In this document: piece by piece, positions 1-9,162 of the stretch
Numbering within the stretch: position 1 is the first letter of the stretch
How the letters are laid out: each line of letters opens with the position of its first letter
Assembly (NCBI RefSeq): GCF_029867415.1
Contig: NC_081185.1
Span: 122,516,920-122,580,919 of the forward strand
Length of the DNA: 64,000 nt
Direction of reading: 5' to 3'
Source of the DNA: Vicia villosa
Taxonomy: Eukaryota; Streptophyta; Magnoliopsida; Fabales; Fabaceae
Program-made: the position numbers and the translations under genes
The notes under the pieces: model-generated
Database searches by the model: none
What the model saw: the letters and a program-made list of their open reading frames with translations, nothing else
What the model was told of the DNA's origin: nothing

Positions 1-2805
1 ATCCGTTCAGGGATGCCGTACCGACAAATGAGATTGTATTTGATGAACCGGGCCACCACATTCTTGGTAACAGAAGCAAATGAAGCTGCTTCTACCCACT
101 TTGTGAAGTAGTCAATAGCGACCAGGATAAAGCGATGTCCGTTGGAGGCAGTAGGTTTGATTTCTCCAATCATATCAATACCCCACATTGCAAAAGGCCA
201 AGGAGCCGTCAGGACGCTTAATGGAACTGGAGGTACATGTACTTTGTCAGCGTATATCTGGCATTTGTGACATGTTCGGGAGTGATGATGGCAGTCTGTT
301 TCCATGGTAGACCAGTAATAACCTGCTCTCAGGATCTTTTTAGCCATTGTATGTCCACTGGAATGAGTACCGAAGGCACCATTGTGTATTTCTTCCATGA
401 TCAATTCTGCTTCCTTCTTGTTTACACAGCGAAGTAAAGTCGAGTCATGGTTGCGTTTGTATAGGGTTCCATTGCTTAGAAAGAATTTGGCAGCAAATCT
501 CCTTAGAAACTTTCTGTCGTTAATGGATGCCCCTTCAGGGTACTCCTGAGCTTCGAGATATCTTTTTACTTCATGGAACCATGGTTTTTCCTCGGTTCCT
601 TCGGTATCGATCTCATTGTAATAGGATGGTTCATCTTGCCTGTAAATGGTGATTATAGGCGCCTCGTTGTCCCACCTGACTTTGAACATGGATGACATGG
701 TAGCTAAAGCATCAGCTAGTTGATTTTCCTCGCGTGGGATGTGTTCGAAAGTGATTTCTTCGAAGTAAGGAATCAAACTCAGCACATATTCTTTGTAAGG
801 AATTAGATTCGGGTGCTTCGTGTCCCATTCCCCTTTGACTTGGTAGATTACCAAGGCCGAGTCTCCGTAGACTTCCAGGAATTTGATTCTTAGATTGATT
901 GCAGCTTTAAGACCCAGAATACATGCTTCGTATTCGGCTATATTGTTAGTGCAATTGAAGCATAACCTGGCAGTGAATGGTGTATAACCTCCTGCGGGGG
1001 AAATGATCACAGCTCTGATGCCATTGCCAAGTGCATTAGAAGCTCCGTCAAAAACCATAGTCCACCGGGATCCTGGCTCGGGTCCTTCTTCTGGTCCTGG
1101 TTGTTTGTAGTCATTGACTAGCATAATGTCTTCGTCTGGGAAGTCAAAGTTCAATGCTTGATAATCATCCACTGCTTGATGAGCCAGATGATCAGCTACC
1201 ACACTTCCTTTGATTGCTTTTTGTGAAGTGTATTGAATGTCATATTCTGTTAAGATCATTTGCCATCTCGCTATTCTTCCAGAGAGAGCAGGTTTTTCGA
1301 ACACGTATTTGATGGGATCCGTCTTGGAGATTAGGAAAGTGGTGTGATTTAGCATGTACTGTCTTAGCCGGCGAGCTGCCCAAGCTAAGGCACAACAAGT
1401 TTTTTTGAGTAGTGAGTATCTTGTTTCACAATCGGTAAACTTTTTGCTAAGATAGTAGATTGCGTGCTCCTTTCGGCCGGATTCGTCATGTTGTCCTAGT
1501 ACACACCCCATTGAGTCTTCTAACACAGTTAGGTACATTATCAGAGGTCTGCCTTCCACAGGTGGCAACAAGATTGGAGGTTTTTGGAGATATTCTTTGA
1601 TTTTGTCAAAGGCTAACTGGCATTTGTCATTCCACCTTTCCACTTGATCTTTCTTCAACAGTTTGAAGATCGGCACACAAGTAGTAGTCATGTGGGCAAT
1701 AAATCGGGCGATGTAATTTAGACGTCCTAAGAATCCTCTGACTTGTTTCTCGGTACGAGGTATAGGCATTTCTTGAATGGCTTTAACCTTGGCGGGATCA
1801 ACCTCAATACCTTTGCTGCTGACGATGAAACCTAAGAGTTTGCCGGATCTTACTCCGAAGGTACACTTATTTGGGTTCAGTCGCAACTTGTATTTCTTGA
1901 GTCTGTCAAACAACTTGTGTAAATGACCCAAATGTTCTTCTTCGGTGTTGGATTTTGCAATCATGTCATCGACATACACCTCTATTTCTTGATGAATCAT
2001 ATCATGAAATAGCGCTACCATTGCACGTTGATAGGTTGCTCCTGCGTTTTTCAGACCAAAGGGCATTACTTTGTAACAAAAGGTTCCCCAGGGTGTTGTG
2101 AAGGTTGTTTTTTCCATGTCTTCGGGTGCCATCTTGATTTGATTGTACCCTGAGAATCCGTCCATAAAGGAGAATACCTTGCATTGTGCGGTATTGTCAA
2201 CCAGTACATCGATATGTGGTAAAGGGAAATCATCTTTGGGGCTTGCCCGGTTCAGATCTCTGTAGTCCACGCACATTCTGACTTTCCCGTCTTTTTTAGG
2301 TACAGGGACGATGATAGCTATCCAAGGAGGATAACTTACAACTTTTAGGAATCCGACATTGAACTGTTTTTCAACCTCGTCTTTGATCTTTTTTGACATA
2401 TCAGGCCTACTCCTTCGTAGTTTCTGTTTGACTGGAGTGCTACCTTCTTTGATTGGCAGGCGATGAACTACAATGTCCGTGTCAAGGCCTGGCATATCTT
2501 CATAGGACCAGGCGAATATCTCGACGTAGTCTCGCAGCATTTGAATCAGTCTTTGCTTGACGCTGTGTTCTAAATCAGCCCCTATTTTGACTTCTTTCTT
2601 TTCTTCGTTGCTGCCCAAGTTGATGACCTCAATTGGCTCCTCGTGAGGCTGTATGGCCTTGTCTTCTTGTTCTAGCAGCCTTGCAAGTTTTCTTGGCACT
2701 TCACAATCTTCCTCACTTTCGTCCTCAGTTTGGTAAATCGGATTTTCAAAGTCATGACGGGCAATAGCAGAATCGTTGTTGACTGGATCCAGAGTGTATG
2801 TGAAT
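1..2805 (-). CDS. pol: Ogre pol: reverse transcriptase, RNase H domains, integrase (partial, continues past window start)
   Basis: The minus frame is open from 2816 to base 1. The order of domains is a linker (to about 2450), reverse transcriptase with CVDYRDLN near 2260 and the active site YVDDMI near 1970, a first gypsy-type RNase H (about 1640-1230), then a second RNase H domain (about 1075-730) with D in VFDGA, E in AEYEAC, D in GDSAL and D in QLADAL. Next come an HHCC zinc-binding module (about 420-230, ending CHKCQ) and the start of the DDE integrase core (D in GIDMIG). Two RNase H domains in tandem are known for the Tat lineage. There is no start codon at the left of the frame. It is inferred to be joined to gag-pro by splicing at 2805. 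In the first RNase H the usual Glu after RYS-x-L is Lys (RYSLLKK), which fits decay of that domain and reliance on the second one. Confidence 0.92.
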
Positions 2806-3063
2806 CTGCATGTTAATTATGTGAGTATGTGTGAAGAAAAAACATAGCTATTAGAAAGCGAAGAAAGAAAGAAAAAGGATCACAAAATTTAAATATGCAA
2901 GCGTCCCATGATTTTATTGAATGCACATGATCATGATATGATAAGCCCTTATAGAAGGACCAGTGTGCTAAGGCACACGGCTTTCCAGCTCATGGTTCGA
3001 TTGTTCAGGAACCACTTTTATCTTTGCACAATATACACAAAGAAAACAGGAAATGGCATTTAC
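2806..3063 (-). other. Predicted 258-nt intron joining gag-pro to pol
   Basis: On the minus strand a donor GTAAAT begins at 3063 and overlaps the gag-pro stop codon (TAA at 3062-3060). An acceptor ending TAATTAACATGCAG sits at 2806-2807. Removal joins the first two bases of a Glu codon (GA, 3065-3064) to A at 2805 and restores the pol frame exactly as ...DQE-FTYTLD.... Unspliced RNA stops at gag-pro and spliced RNA gives gag-pro-pol. Such an intron is established for Ogre elements; these particular boundaries are my inference from consensus and frame. Confidence 0.75.
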
Positions 3064-6000
3064 TCCTGGTCAAAGGAGATCACATCCTCAGCTTTCCAGT
3101 TGTTCAATCCACTGTTGTGAGCAGGGGGTACCCAGCTGTTCCAGTTGCAGTTGTCTTCTTCATCTTCCACAGCATTGATTTCATTAGTGGGAAAATGAGC
3201 CGGTGATCCTTCGGGATAAGGGATATACTCTGCTGGATACGAGAGCCCAGGCTGAGATATCTCTGTTGGCTGAGCAAGATGCTCGATAAGGCCGTCCCAT
3301 GCAGTCGGGATGATGTTTTGAATAGAGACTTGTGCATCCTGATGAGGAGTGTATGCTGACAGAAAGCAACCCTCGTTATTTGGTATTTCCCTGGCTTCTT
3401 CGAAAGCGAAATTGTCATCGTAATGTTCATCCCATCTAGTTGGGACAATGTCCTTCATAGCAATTTGTGAGCTTGGAGGAGCGGAATATTTCACCATATA
3501 GTCATATTTGCCGCTGGGTTCTCCTAGCGTGTCCCATACTTCTTTGGGTGGATTTTGATATTGCTCAGTGACGGGACTTGTGAAACTTTCGTCATTTCCA
3601 ATTTGATCACCCCATCCAGTCGGGGTAATGTCTTCCAAAGCAATATAAGAATTCTGAGGTGTGGTATACTGATAATTATACCCGCCGTTTGGTTCTCCCA
3701 CAGCATCCCACATTCCCATGGAAATGGGTGGAATCTCATCTGGATATGGCTGAATGATATGGTTCAAGAACACTCCTTCATCTTCAATAGCGTTTACTTC
3801 TTGGCTGACGAAGTGTGACATTAATCTTCCAGAACGAGGACTTTGATCATTCTTTTGATTTTCACTATCATAGCCCAGACCTAGCTTGTCAGACTTGTAG
3901 GGTATATCGGGAAGTTGTCCCCATACTGTGCAATCACCCTGTTCAATCACGGCTTTGGCATCTTTGAGAGAAGCCATAGTTGTAGTTGGAGTAGCAGGAA
4001 TATGCTTGGTGGTAGAGACATCTGGGGAGACCACCTCAAATGATTGGCATGGAGTTTCGATGAATTCGTCCTCTAACTCAACATATTTGGAATTGCTTAG
4101 GTGACTAACCACATATTCCTCTTCGCCATAGACTGTGACAATCTTTCCTTTTACTGGATATTTTAACTTCTGATGCAGGGTAGAAGTTAAAGCGTTTGCC
4201 CCGTGTATCCAAGGGCGTCTAAGTAAACAGGAGTAGGCTGGGTGAATTTCCATTACGTAAAAGATAGAATCGAAGATTTGAGAACCCACTCTGATTGGGA
4301 GATTCACTTTTCCGTATACCGTTCTGGTTGACCCGTCAAAGGCTCTTACTACAACATCACTTGGTTGTAACACAATTCCTTCGAAGTCAAGCTTTTCTAG
4401 TACTGTTTTCGGTAACACGTTCAAAGAAGAACCGTTATCTACTAGCACATGAGATAGAGTGGTGCCATTACATTCAATGGAGATATGTAAGGCTTTGTTG
4501 TGATTTTTTCCAGCAGGGGTTAGATCCACATCAGACAAACCGAGACCATTGCTCACGGTTAGATTGGCAACACAATTCTCAAATTGGTCGACTGAGATCT
4601 CTTGAGGCACATGCGCAGCTTTCAGGAACTTCATCAGAGCTTTGGCATGAGCTTCTGAATATTTTAGCAGAGATAGCATTGAGATTTTTGAAGCGGTGTG
4701 CCCCAGTTGCTCAACAATATTGTAATCACTCTTGCAGATGATTTTCAATATTTCCTCCATTTCTTGCTTTGATGGATCCTCAGCAGTGATCTCCACCGGG
4801 GTTTGAACTTGTTCAACTTGTGGCTCTTTGCCTCGAGCGTTGACATTTTGATTAGGAACTGGGACTCGGACTGGACCAGCAGCAACATTTGGAGAAATTT
4901 CTGGTGAAAAGATTCTTCCACTTCTCGTGATCTTGCTGGTACCCACAATATTACCCACAGTTGGAGTAGTTATCTTTGCGGTCTCTTCAGTCGAGGTATC
5001 CTGCTTAACTTCATGAACATAAACATTAGTGTCATATCCCCATGGGACAGCTTTGTCTGAGGAGTATGGAAATGGAGTTGGACTAGCAATGACTACTGAT
5101 GCCACTTTGAGTGTAGCAGAAATTTTGAATGGAGCCTTGGCAGAGATTTTGAATGGTAAGCTGGAGATCACTGAGGCATCCTCTATTCTCATCCTGTTTG
5201 CAAAGACTTCGCACAGCACGTCCAAAGAAGGGAGCCTCTCAAACATAATGATACGGCGATCCATCCATTTTTGAATTCCCATTCTTAGATTTTCACAACC
5301 ATTGGGCAGGCAGGAGCAGTAAAAGCAGTAGGGGTCACACCCTGGAAAGTAACCAGCTCGGATTAGCTTTCCTTTGACTTCGCAGAGTGGAGTTGATAAT
5401 TCGTTCACATCATAGATGTAAATAGTGTCCAGGATAGCGTTAACAGTTTTGTCATGCTTTGGCATAGGTGCAGTGATGACATTTGGAGTTTCTGGAGGAT
5501 CGAACTCAATTTCACCAGCATCTATCATATCTTGTATTTTATTTTTCAAGGCCCAACAGTGATCTGCGTCATGTCCTGGACAGTTTGAGTGATAGGCACA
5601 TGTTGCATCAGGGCGATAATTCGGAGAGGAAGTGTTGACATTCTTTGGAGGACCTCTTAAGGTGATCAGATCTGCTTTTAGCAAGTGCTGCAATGCCCGA
5701 GAGATTGGCATGTTGATTCTGGTGAAATTTCTTCTTGGTGCATCTGGTCGATGCGTATATTTTGGCTGTTGATCTTTTTGAGGTGCAGATGCGGAGATCA
5801 GAACTGCCCCTACAGATTGATGCTGCTCACTTTTGCGACTTTTCTGAATTTGTGTTGCATTGACCTCATTTCTCCCGCTGATGGGCCTTTTTGTAGTACC
5901 AGAGGTGGAACCTATTTGAATTTTTCCATTTTGAATGCCACTTTCGACACGTTCTCCGGTCTGTATCAGGTCAGTGAAACCTGATGATGAGCTTCCCAGC

Positions 6001-6881
6001 AAATGGCTATAGAAAGGGCCAGTTAAAGTGCCCATGAACATGTCAACTAGTTCGCGATCAGATAAGGGTGGTTGAACCCTTCCAGCCATATCTCTCCACT
6101 TTTGTGCATATCCTTTGAAACTTTCTTTTGGTCCCATAGACATGCCCCTTAGTTGAGTACGGGTTGGCGCAAGATCAGCATTGTATTGGTACTGTTTGTA
6201 AAAAGCAGCAGCTAATTCTTCCCAAGTATGAACCTTGGTATTTTCCAGCTGATAGTACCACTCGAGTTGTGTACCCGACAGACTTTCTTGGAAGAAGTGA
6301 ATCCACAACTTGTTATCCGTTGTATGAGGCTGTATCTTCCTTACATAGGATCTCAGATGTAGTTTCGGGCAAGAAACTCCATCATATTTTGCAAAGACAG
6401 GAACTTTGAATTTTGGAGGGATAACAACATCCGAGATGAGCCCTAGATCATTGAAATCTAAGCCAGGTATTTTTTGTATCTCCATAGCTTTCATACGGTC
6501 TTCCAGCTGTTGGTATTTTTCATTATCCGGTTCGTCCCCAGAATGATCATCTTCTTCATTTGAAGAGAGAGAGGGTTTAGCAGAACCCTGGTTACTTTGA
6601 TTGTCTTCTTGTTCATCATCACCGACTGTTTCAGGGATCGGTGGCTTTTTGAACTTTTTGACTGGGATTTTGATCTTCCTTTTCAGGTGACTCACGCCTA
6701 CAGATCCTTTGGGCTTCTTTTTCTTCTTGATTATCAGGGCTTTCAGTTCTTGTTGCCCCTTTGCCAGTTCCAGAATTGCCACTTGAACTTGGGCATTCTG
6801 TGCTTCGAGATTCTTGATGCTCATTTCAGATTCCATCTCTTCTGACTGAAATAAACAGCGAGAAGATGAGAAATCCGTCAT
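3060..6881 (-). CDS. gag-pro: Ogre gag-protease polyprotein (1273 aa)
   Basis: A single uninterrupted frame starts at ATG 6881. Residues about 10-60 look coiled-coil (EEMESEMSIKNLEAQ), followed by a basic KKKKKPK stretch. The gag core (about residues 140-310) carries the retrotransposon-gag signature around FFQESLSGTQLEWYY. A CAYHSNCPGHDADHCW cluster (about residue 425) is the zinc-knuckle-like motif, and CDPYCFYC lies further on. The retropepsin domain is near residues 790-910 with active-site VDNGSS, the variant DNG form usual in this lineage. The conserved second protease motif is odd: it reads CLLRRPWIH, with Arg where LLGR is usual. The last 300 residues are low-complexity and acidic, with repeated DxxPTxWD elements, and lead into the intron donor. 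The protein makes the particle shell and cleaves the polyprotein. Confidence 0.92.
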   Translation of the reverse strand: MTDFSSSRCLFQSEEMESEMSIKNLEAQNAQVQVAILELAKGQQELKALIIKKKKKPKGSVGVSHLKRKIKIPVKKFKKPPIPETVGDDEQEDNQSNQGSAKPSLSSNEEDDHSGDEPDNEKYQQLEDRMKAMEIQKIPGLDFNDLGLISDVVIPPKFKVPVFAKYDGVSCPKLHLRSYVRKIQPHTTDNKLWIHFFQESLSGTQLEWYYQLENTKVHTWEELAAAFYKQYQYNADLAPTRTQLRGMSMGPKESFKGYAQKWRDMAGRVQPPLSDRELVDMFMGTLTGPFYSHLLGSSSSGFTDLIQTGERVESGIQNGKIQIGSTSGTTKRPISGRNEVNATQIQKSRKSEQHQSVGAVLISASAPQKDQQPKYTHRPDAPRRNFTRINMPISRALQHLLKADLITLRGPPKNVNTSSPNYRPDATCAYHSNCPGHDADHCWALKNKIQDMIDAGEIEFDPPETPNVITAPMPKHDKTVNAILDTIYIYDVNELSTPLCEVKGKLIRAGYFPGCDPYCFYCSCLPNGCENLRMGIQKWMDRRIIMFERLPSLDVLCEVFANRMRIEDASVISSLPFKISAKAPFKISATLKVASVVIASPTPFPYSSDKAVPWGYDTNVYVHEVKQDTSTEETAKITTPTVGNIVGTSKITRSGRIFSPEISPNVAAGPVRVPVPNQNVNARGKEPQVEQVQTPVEITAEDPSKQEMEEILKIICKSDYNIVEQLGHTASKISMLSLLKYSEAHAKALMKFLKAAHVPQEISVDQFENCVANLTVSNGLGLSDVDLTPAGKNHNKALHISIECNGTTLSHVLVDNGSSLNVLPKTVLEKLDFEGIVLQPSDVVVRAFDGSTRTVYGKVNLPIRVGSQIFDSIFYVMEIHPAYSCLLRRPWIHGANALTSTLHQKLKYPVKGKIVTVYGEEEYVVSHLSNSKYVELEDEFIETPCQSFEVVSPDVSTTKHIPATPTTTMASLKDAKAVIEQGDCTVWGQLPDIPYKSDKLGLGYDSENQKNDQSPRSGRLMSHFVSQEVNAIEDEGVFLNHIIQPYPDEIPPISMGMWDAVGEPNGGYNYQYTTPQNSYIALEDITPTGWGDQIGNDESFTSPVTEQYQNPPKEVWDTLGEPSGKYDYMVKYSAPPSSQIAMKDIVPTRWDEHYDDNFAFEEAREIPNNEGCFLSAYTPHQDAQVSIQNIIPTAWDGLIEHLAQPTEISQPGLSYPAEYIPYPEGSPAHFPTNEINAVEDEEDNCNWNSWVPPAHNSGLNNWKAEDVISFDQE

Positions 6882-6892
6882 GTGAACCTGTT

Positions 6893-7010
6893 ATGCAATG
6901 TGTATGACTGGATGCCATGTGTATGCAATGTATGAAATGTATGTGCAATGTATATAAATGCAATGTATGAAATGTATATGCAATGCATGAAGTGAAATGT
7001 GTGTGCAATG
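6893..7010 (-). repeat. CAT/ATG-rich short repeat spacer between ORF1 and gag
   Basis: On the plus strand the words GCAATGTATGAAATGTATG recur imperfectly about five times between the gag start and the ORF1 stop. A similar ATG-rich spacer sits upstream of the other Ogre-like gag remnant at 41810-41860. Function unknown; on the coding strand it is a CATTGCATAC-type run without ATG. Confidence 0.6.
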
Positions 7011-7144
7011 TTTCAAGGATCTTAGAGTTTAGATTTGTTAAAGAAGAAACAAACGTTAGTTAATCAATTTATTTCTTTTTTTTTTTGCTTCTTTTTTCTT
7101 TGCCTCATTTGGGCTTACAAGACAGAAATAAAATAAATGATCCT

Positions 7145-8488
7145 TCAGGTCTCCCGTGGACGCTTTCTCTTTGCCCCCAGGAATGTGTTGATCTGCTGTT
7201 CTTCTTGAAGCTGTCCGGTGAGCTCCAATATCCTTCTCTCATAGTCTTGACAGTATGATTTGAAGGTGTCTCTTTCCTCTTTGAGTTGAACCCAAGATTT
7301 TTGCAACTCTTCTAGGTCAGTTGGCATGTCCGGGTGTAAAATAACTTGAGGTTCATATCCTTCGACCTCTGGTTCAATAGTCACAGGTAGAACAGCAGGA
7401 TATGGCATAAGGAGTTTCTGAGCATGAGTGCGGACCCATCTGAGGTAGGGTTCCATAGGAATAGAATTCCATTGCCCCAGAGTTTTGCTTTCTATTCTAT
7501 AGACACTGCCCCATGCATGTATGAACCTTCGTCGGTGTCTATGAGAATCATTCTCGTAATCAAACACAATGCCATGGATAATCATGTCATGAGGACCGTT
7601 GCTCCTTGCATATCCGAATTGGCGTAGAGCTAAAGAGGGATTGTAAGTGATGCCTCCTTTGATGCCAAGGAGTGGCACATTAGGGTACTCTCCACAATGA
7701 TCAATGATAGTAATGTCTCTTTGAAAGAAGTTGTTCCACCGGATATCTGAATGAGACAAAGACATAATCCTGCGAGACCATTGCATCCTTTGTTCATTTC
7801 TCAACACTGATCGGGGAAGATGAAATGTAAACCACCTAGCCAGTAGTGGTATACAGCACATGAGAGTTCCTCGTTTCTTCATGGTACGAGTGTGTAGAGA
7901 ATGTAGAATGTCTCCCAGCAAGGTTGGTACCGGGTTACGGATTAGGAAAAGGTTGATGATGTGTACACTTATGAACTGGTCGGGATTAGGGAATAAAACC
8001 AACCCATAGATCAAAAGTGCCATAACTTCCTCAAAAGCTGGATAACTTTTGTTTTCTAGCAGTAGTCGAGCCTTTTCCAATAAGAACTTGGCAAGCAAAC
8101 CCTTAACTCCACTCTTTGTTTCCCAATTGGACTCGATTTCTGATTTCCGCAGATGTAAAGCAGCAGCAATGACTTCAGGTTTTGGAATCCTTTCTAAACC
8201 AGTGAAAGGTAATTGATCTCGAATAGGTAATCCCATTAGTTCAGAGAATTCTTCCAAAGTGGGTACCAACTGGTAATCAGGAAAGGTAAAGCAATGATGT
8301 TCAGGGTCAAAGAACTGGAACAGGACCCGTATCATGTCTTCTTCAAATTTTGAGGTAACCAAATGGAGTAGGTGACCATGCCTTTCGGTGAATTGAACAT
8401 TCCTGGGGAATTCTGACACTAAGTCTTTTAGTTCAGATGGTACCGTTGAGATGTTGATTCGGATGTAATCTTTGGTGGCGGGAGCCAT
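7145..8488 (-). CDS. ORF1: Ogre ORF1 protein (447 aa), legume retrotransposon domain of unknown function
   Basis: The chosen start is the ATG at 8488 (MAPATKDYI). The frame stays open upstream to 8587 without a better start, and an AG acceptor-like site lies three bases before this ATG. The body contains FELMGLP-like text (EFSELMGLPIRDQLPF) and a LARWFTFHLP block, which I recognise as the ORF1 family carried upstream of gag in Ogre elements and in many uncharacterised legume proteins (DUF7745-like, from memory). The last 75 residues (LEELQKSWVQLKEERDTFKSY onward) are coiled-coil, ending in a basic GAKRKRPRET tail that could be a nuclear signal. Its biochemical role is unknown. It is not gag, pol or envelope, and no membrane segment is obvious. 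Confidence 0.85.
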   Translation of the reverse strand: MAPATKDYIRINISTVPSELKDLVSEFPRNVQFTERHGHLLHLVTSKFEEDMIRVLFQFFDPEHHCFTFPDYQLVPTLEEFSELMGLPIRDQLPFTGLERIPKPEVIAAALHLRKSEIESNWETKSGVKGLLAKFLLEKARLLLENKSYPAFEEVMALLIYGLVLFPNPDQFISVHIINLFLIRNPVPTLLGDILHSLHTRTMKKRGTLMCCIPLLARWFTFHLPRSVLRNEQRMQWSRRIMSLSHSDIRWNNFFQRDITIIDHCGEYPNVPLLGIKGGITYNPSLALRQFGYARSNGPHDMIIHGIVFDYENDSHRHRRRFIHAWGSVYRIESKTLGQWNSIPMEPYLRWVRTHAQKLLMPYPAVLPVTIEPEVEGYEPQVILHPDMPTDLEELQKSWVQLKEERDTFKSYCQDYERRILELTGQLQEEQQINTFLGAKRKRPRET

Positions 8489-9144
8489 TACCTGCAAAAA
8501 CAAAGGTAAACTCTTTGATCCTTGAAGTGTTTGGTGCAAAAATGATATGCTTATGATGCAAACATGTGGCACACAAAAACAAATCAAACAATAGCCTTAG
8601 GTTTAAAGGCTTGCATGGAGCTGATAGGTGATACCCTCCCCACTGAAGTTGAGTTGGTTAAAACCTGTCCTAGAATAGTATTTGGGTTCTATGATCCTTG
8701 GAAGTAACATCTCAATACGGCGCTCGAGCGGCCGATCAAAATATTCCTCGAGGATAACTAACTTCGATCAATTTCAAAGCTAGCCACTTAATAGGCCACA
8801 AGTCAAGTTCAACTAAAAAGGTTCTAAGACAAATTAGTGTTTAATGACATTTCGGAAGCCTAATATACTCCTTGATCGTTTTCAAGGGACATCAGTATAA
8901 ACCAAAGTATCGCACTAATGATGACTACCAGATCAACCGTATCGGTACATGCCGTACAGTTTCCTTGGTCTATTGTCATATACTTAAGGTATCTCGAGAT
9001 TCGGGTTAGAATCTTTCACACAAGCAAAATACCCAAACAAACCTTTGAAAAATAGAGCAATCAAGTCAATCAATTGAAAACATCGAAGTGATCTATTCTC
9101 TTAAGGTAACCCCTTTTGAAAACATTTTGTTTTTTGAAAGTATC
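8489..9144 (-). other. Ogre untranslated leader between PBS and ORF1
   Basis: No protein signal in either strand. On the minus strand a pyrimidine-rich tract TTTGTTTTTGCAG ends at 8492, three bases before the ORF1 ATG, and makes a good 3' splice acceptor. A spliced leader is therefore possible. Confidence 0.5.
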
Positions 9145-9162
9145 TCCCCAGCAGAGTCGCCA
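9145..9162 (-). promoter_or_regulatory. Primer-binding site for reverse transcription
   Basis: TGGCGACTCTGCTGGGGA on the minus strand starts four bases (GAAC) after the LTR terminus CCACA. It begins with TGG, as required to pair with a tRNA CCA end; Ogre elements are known to use a tRNA-Arg primer. The position fixes the LTR border. Confidence 0.8.

Noticed and set aside
3104..3448. 114-aa minus frame inside gag-pro
   Set aside because: Out of frame with the 1273-aa polyprotein; shadow.
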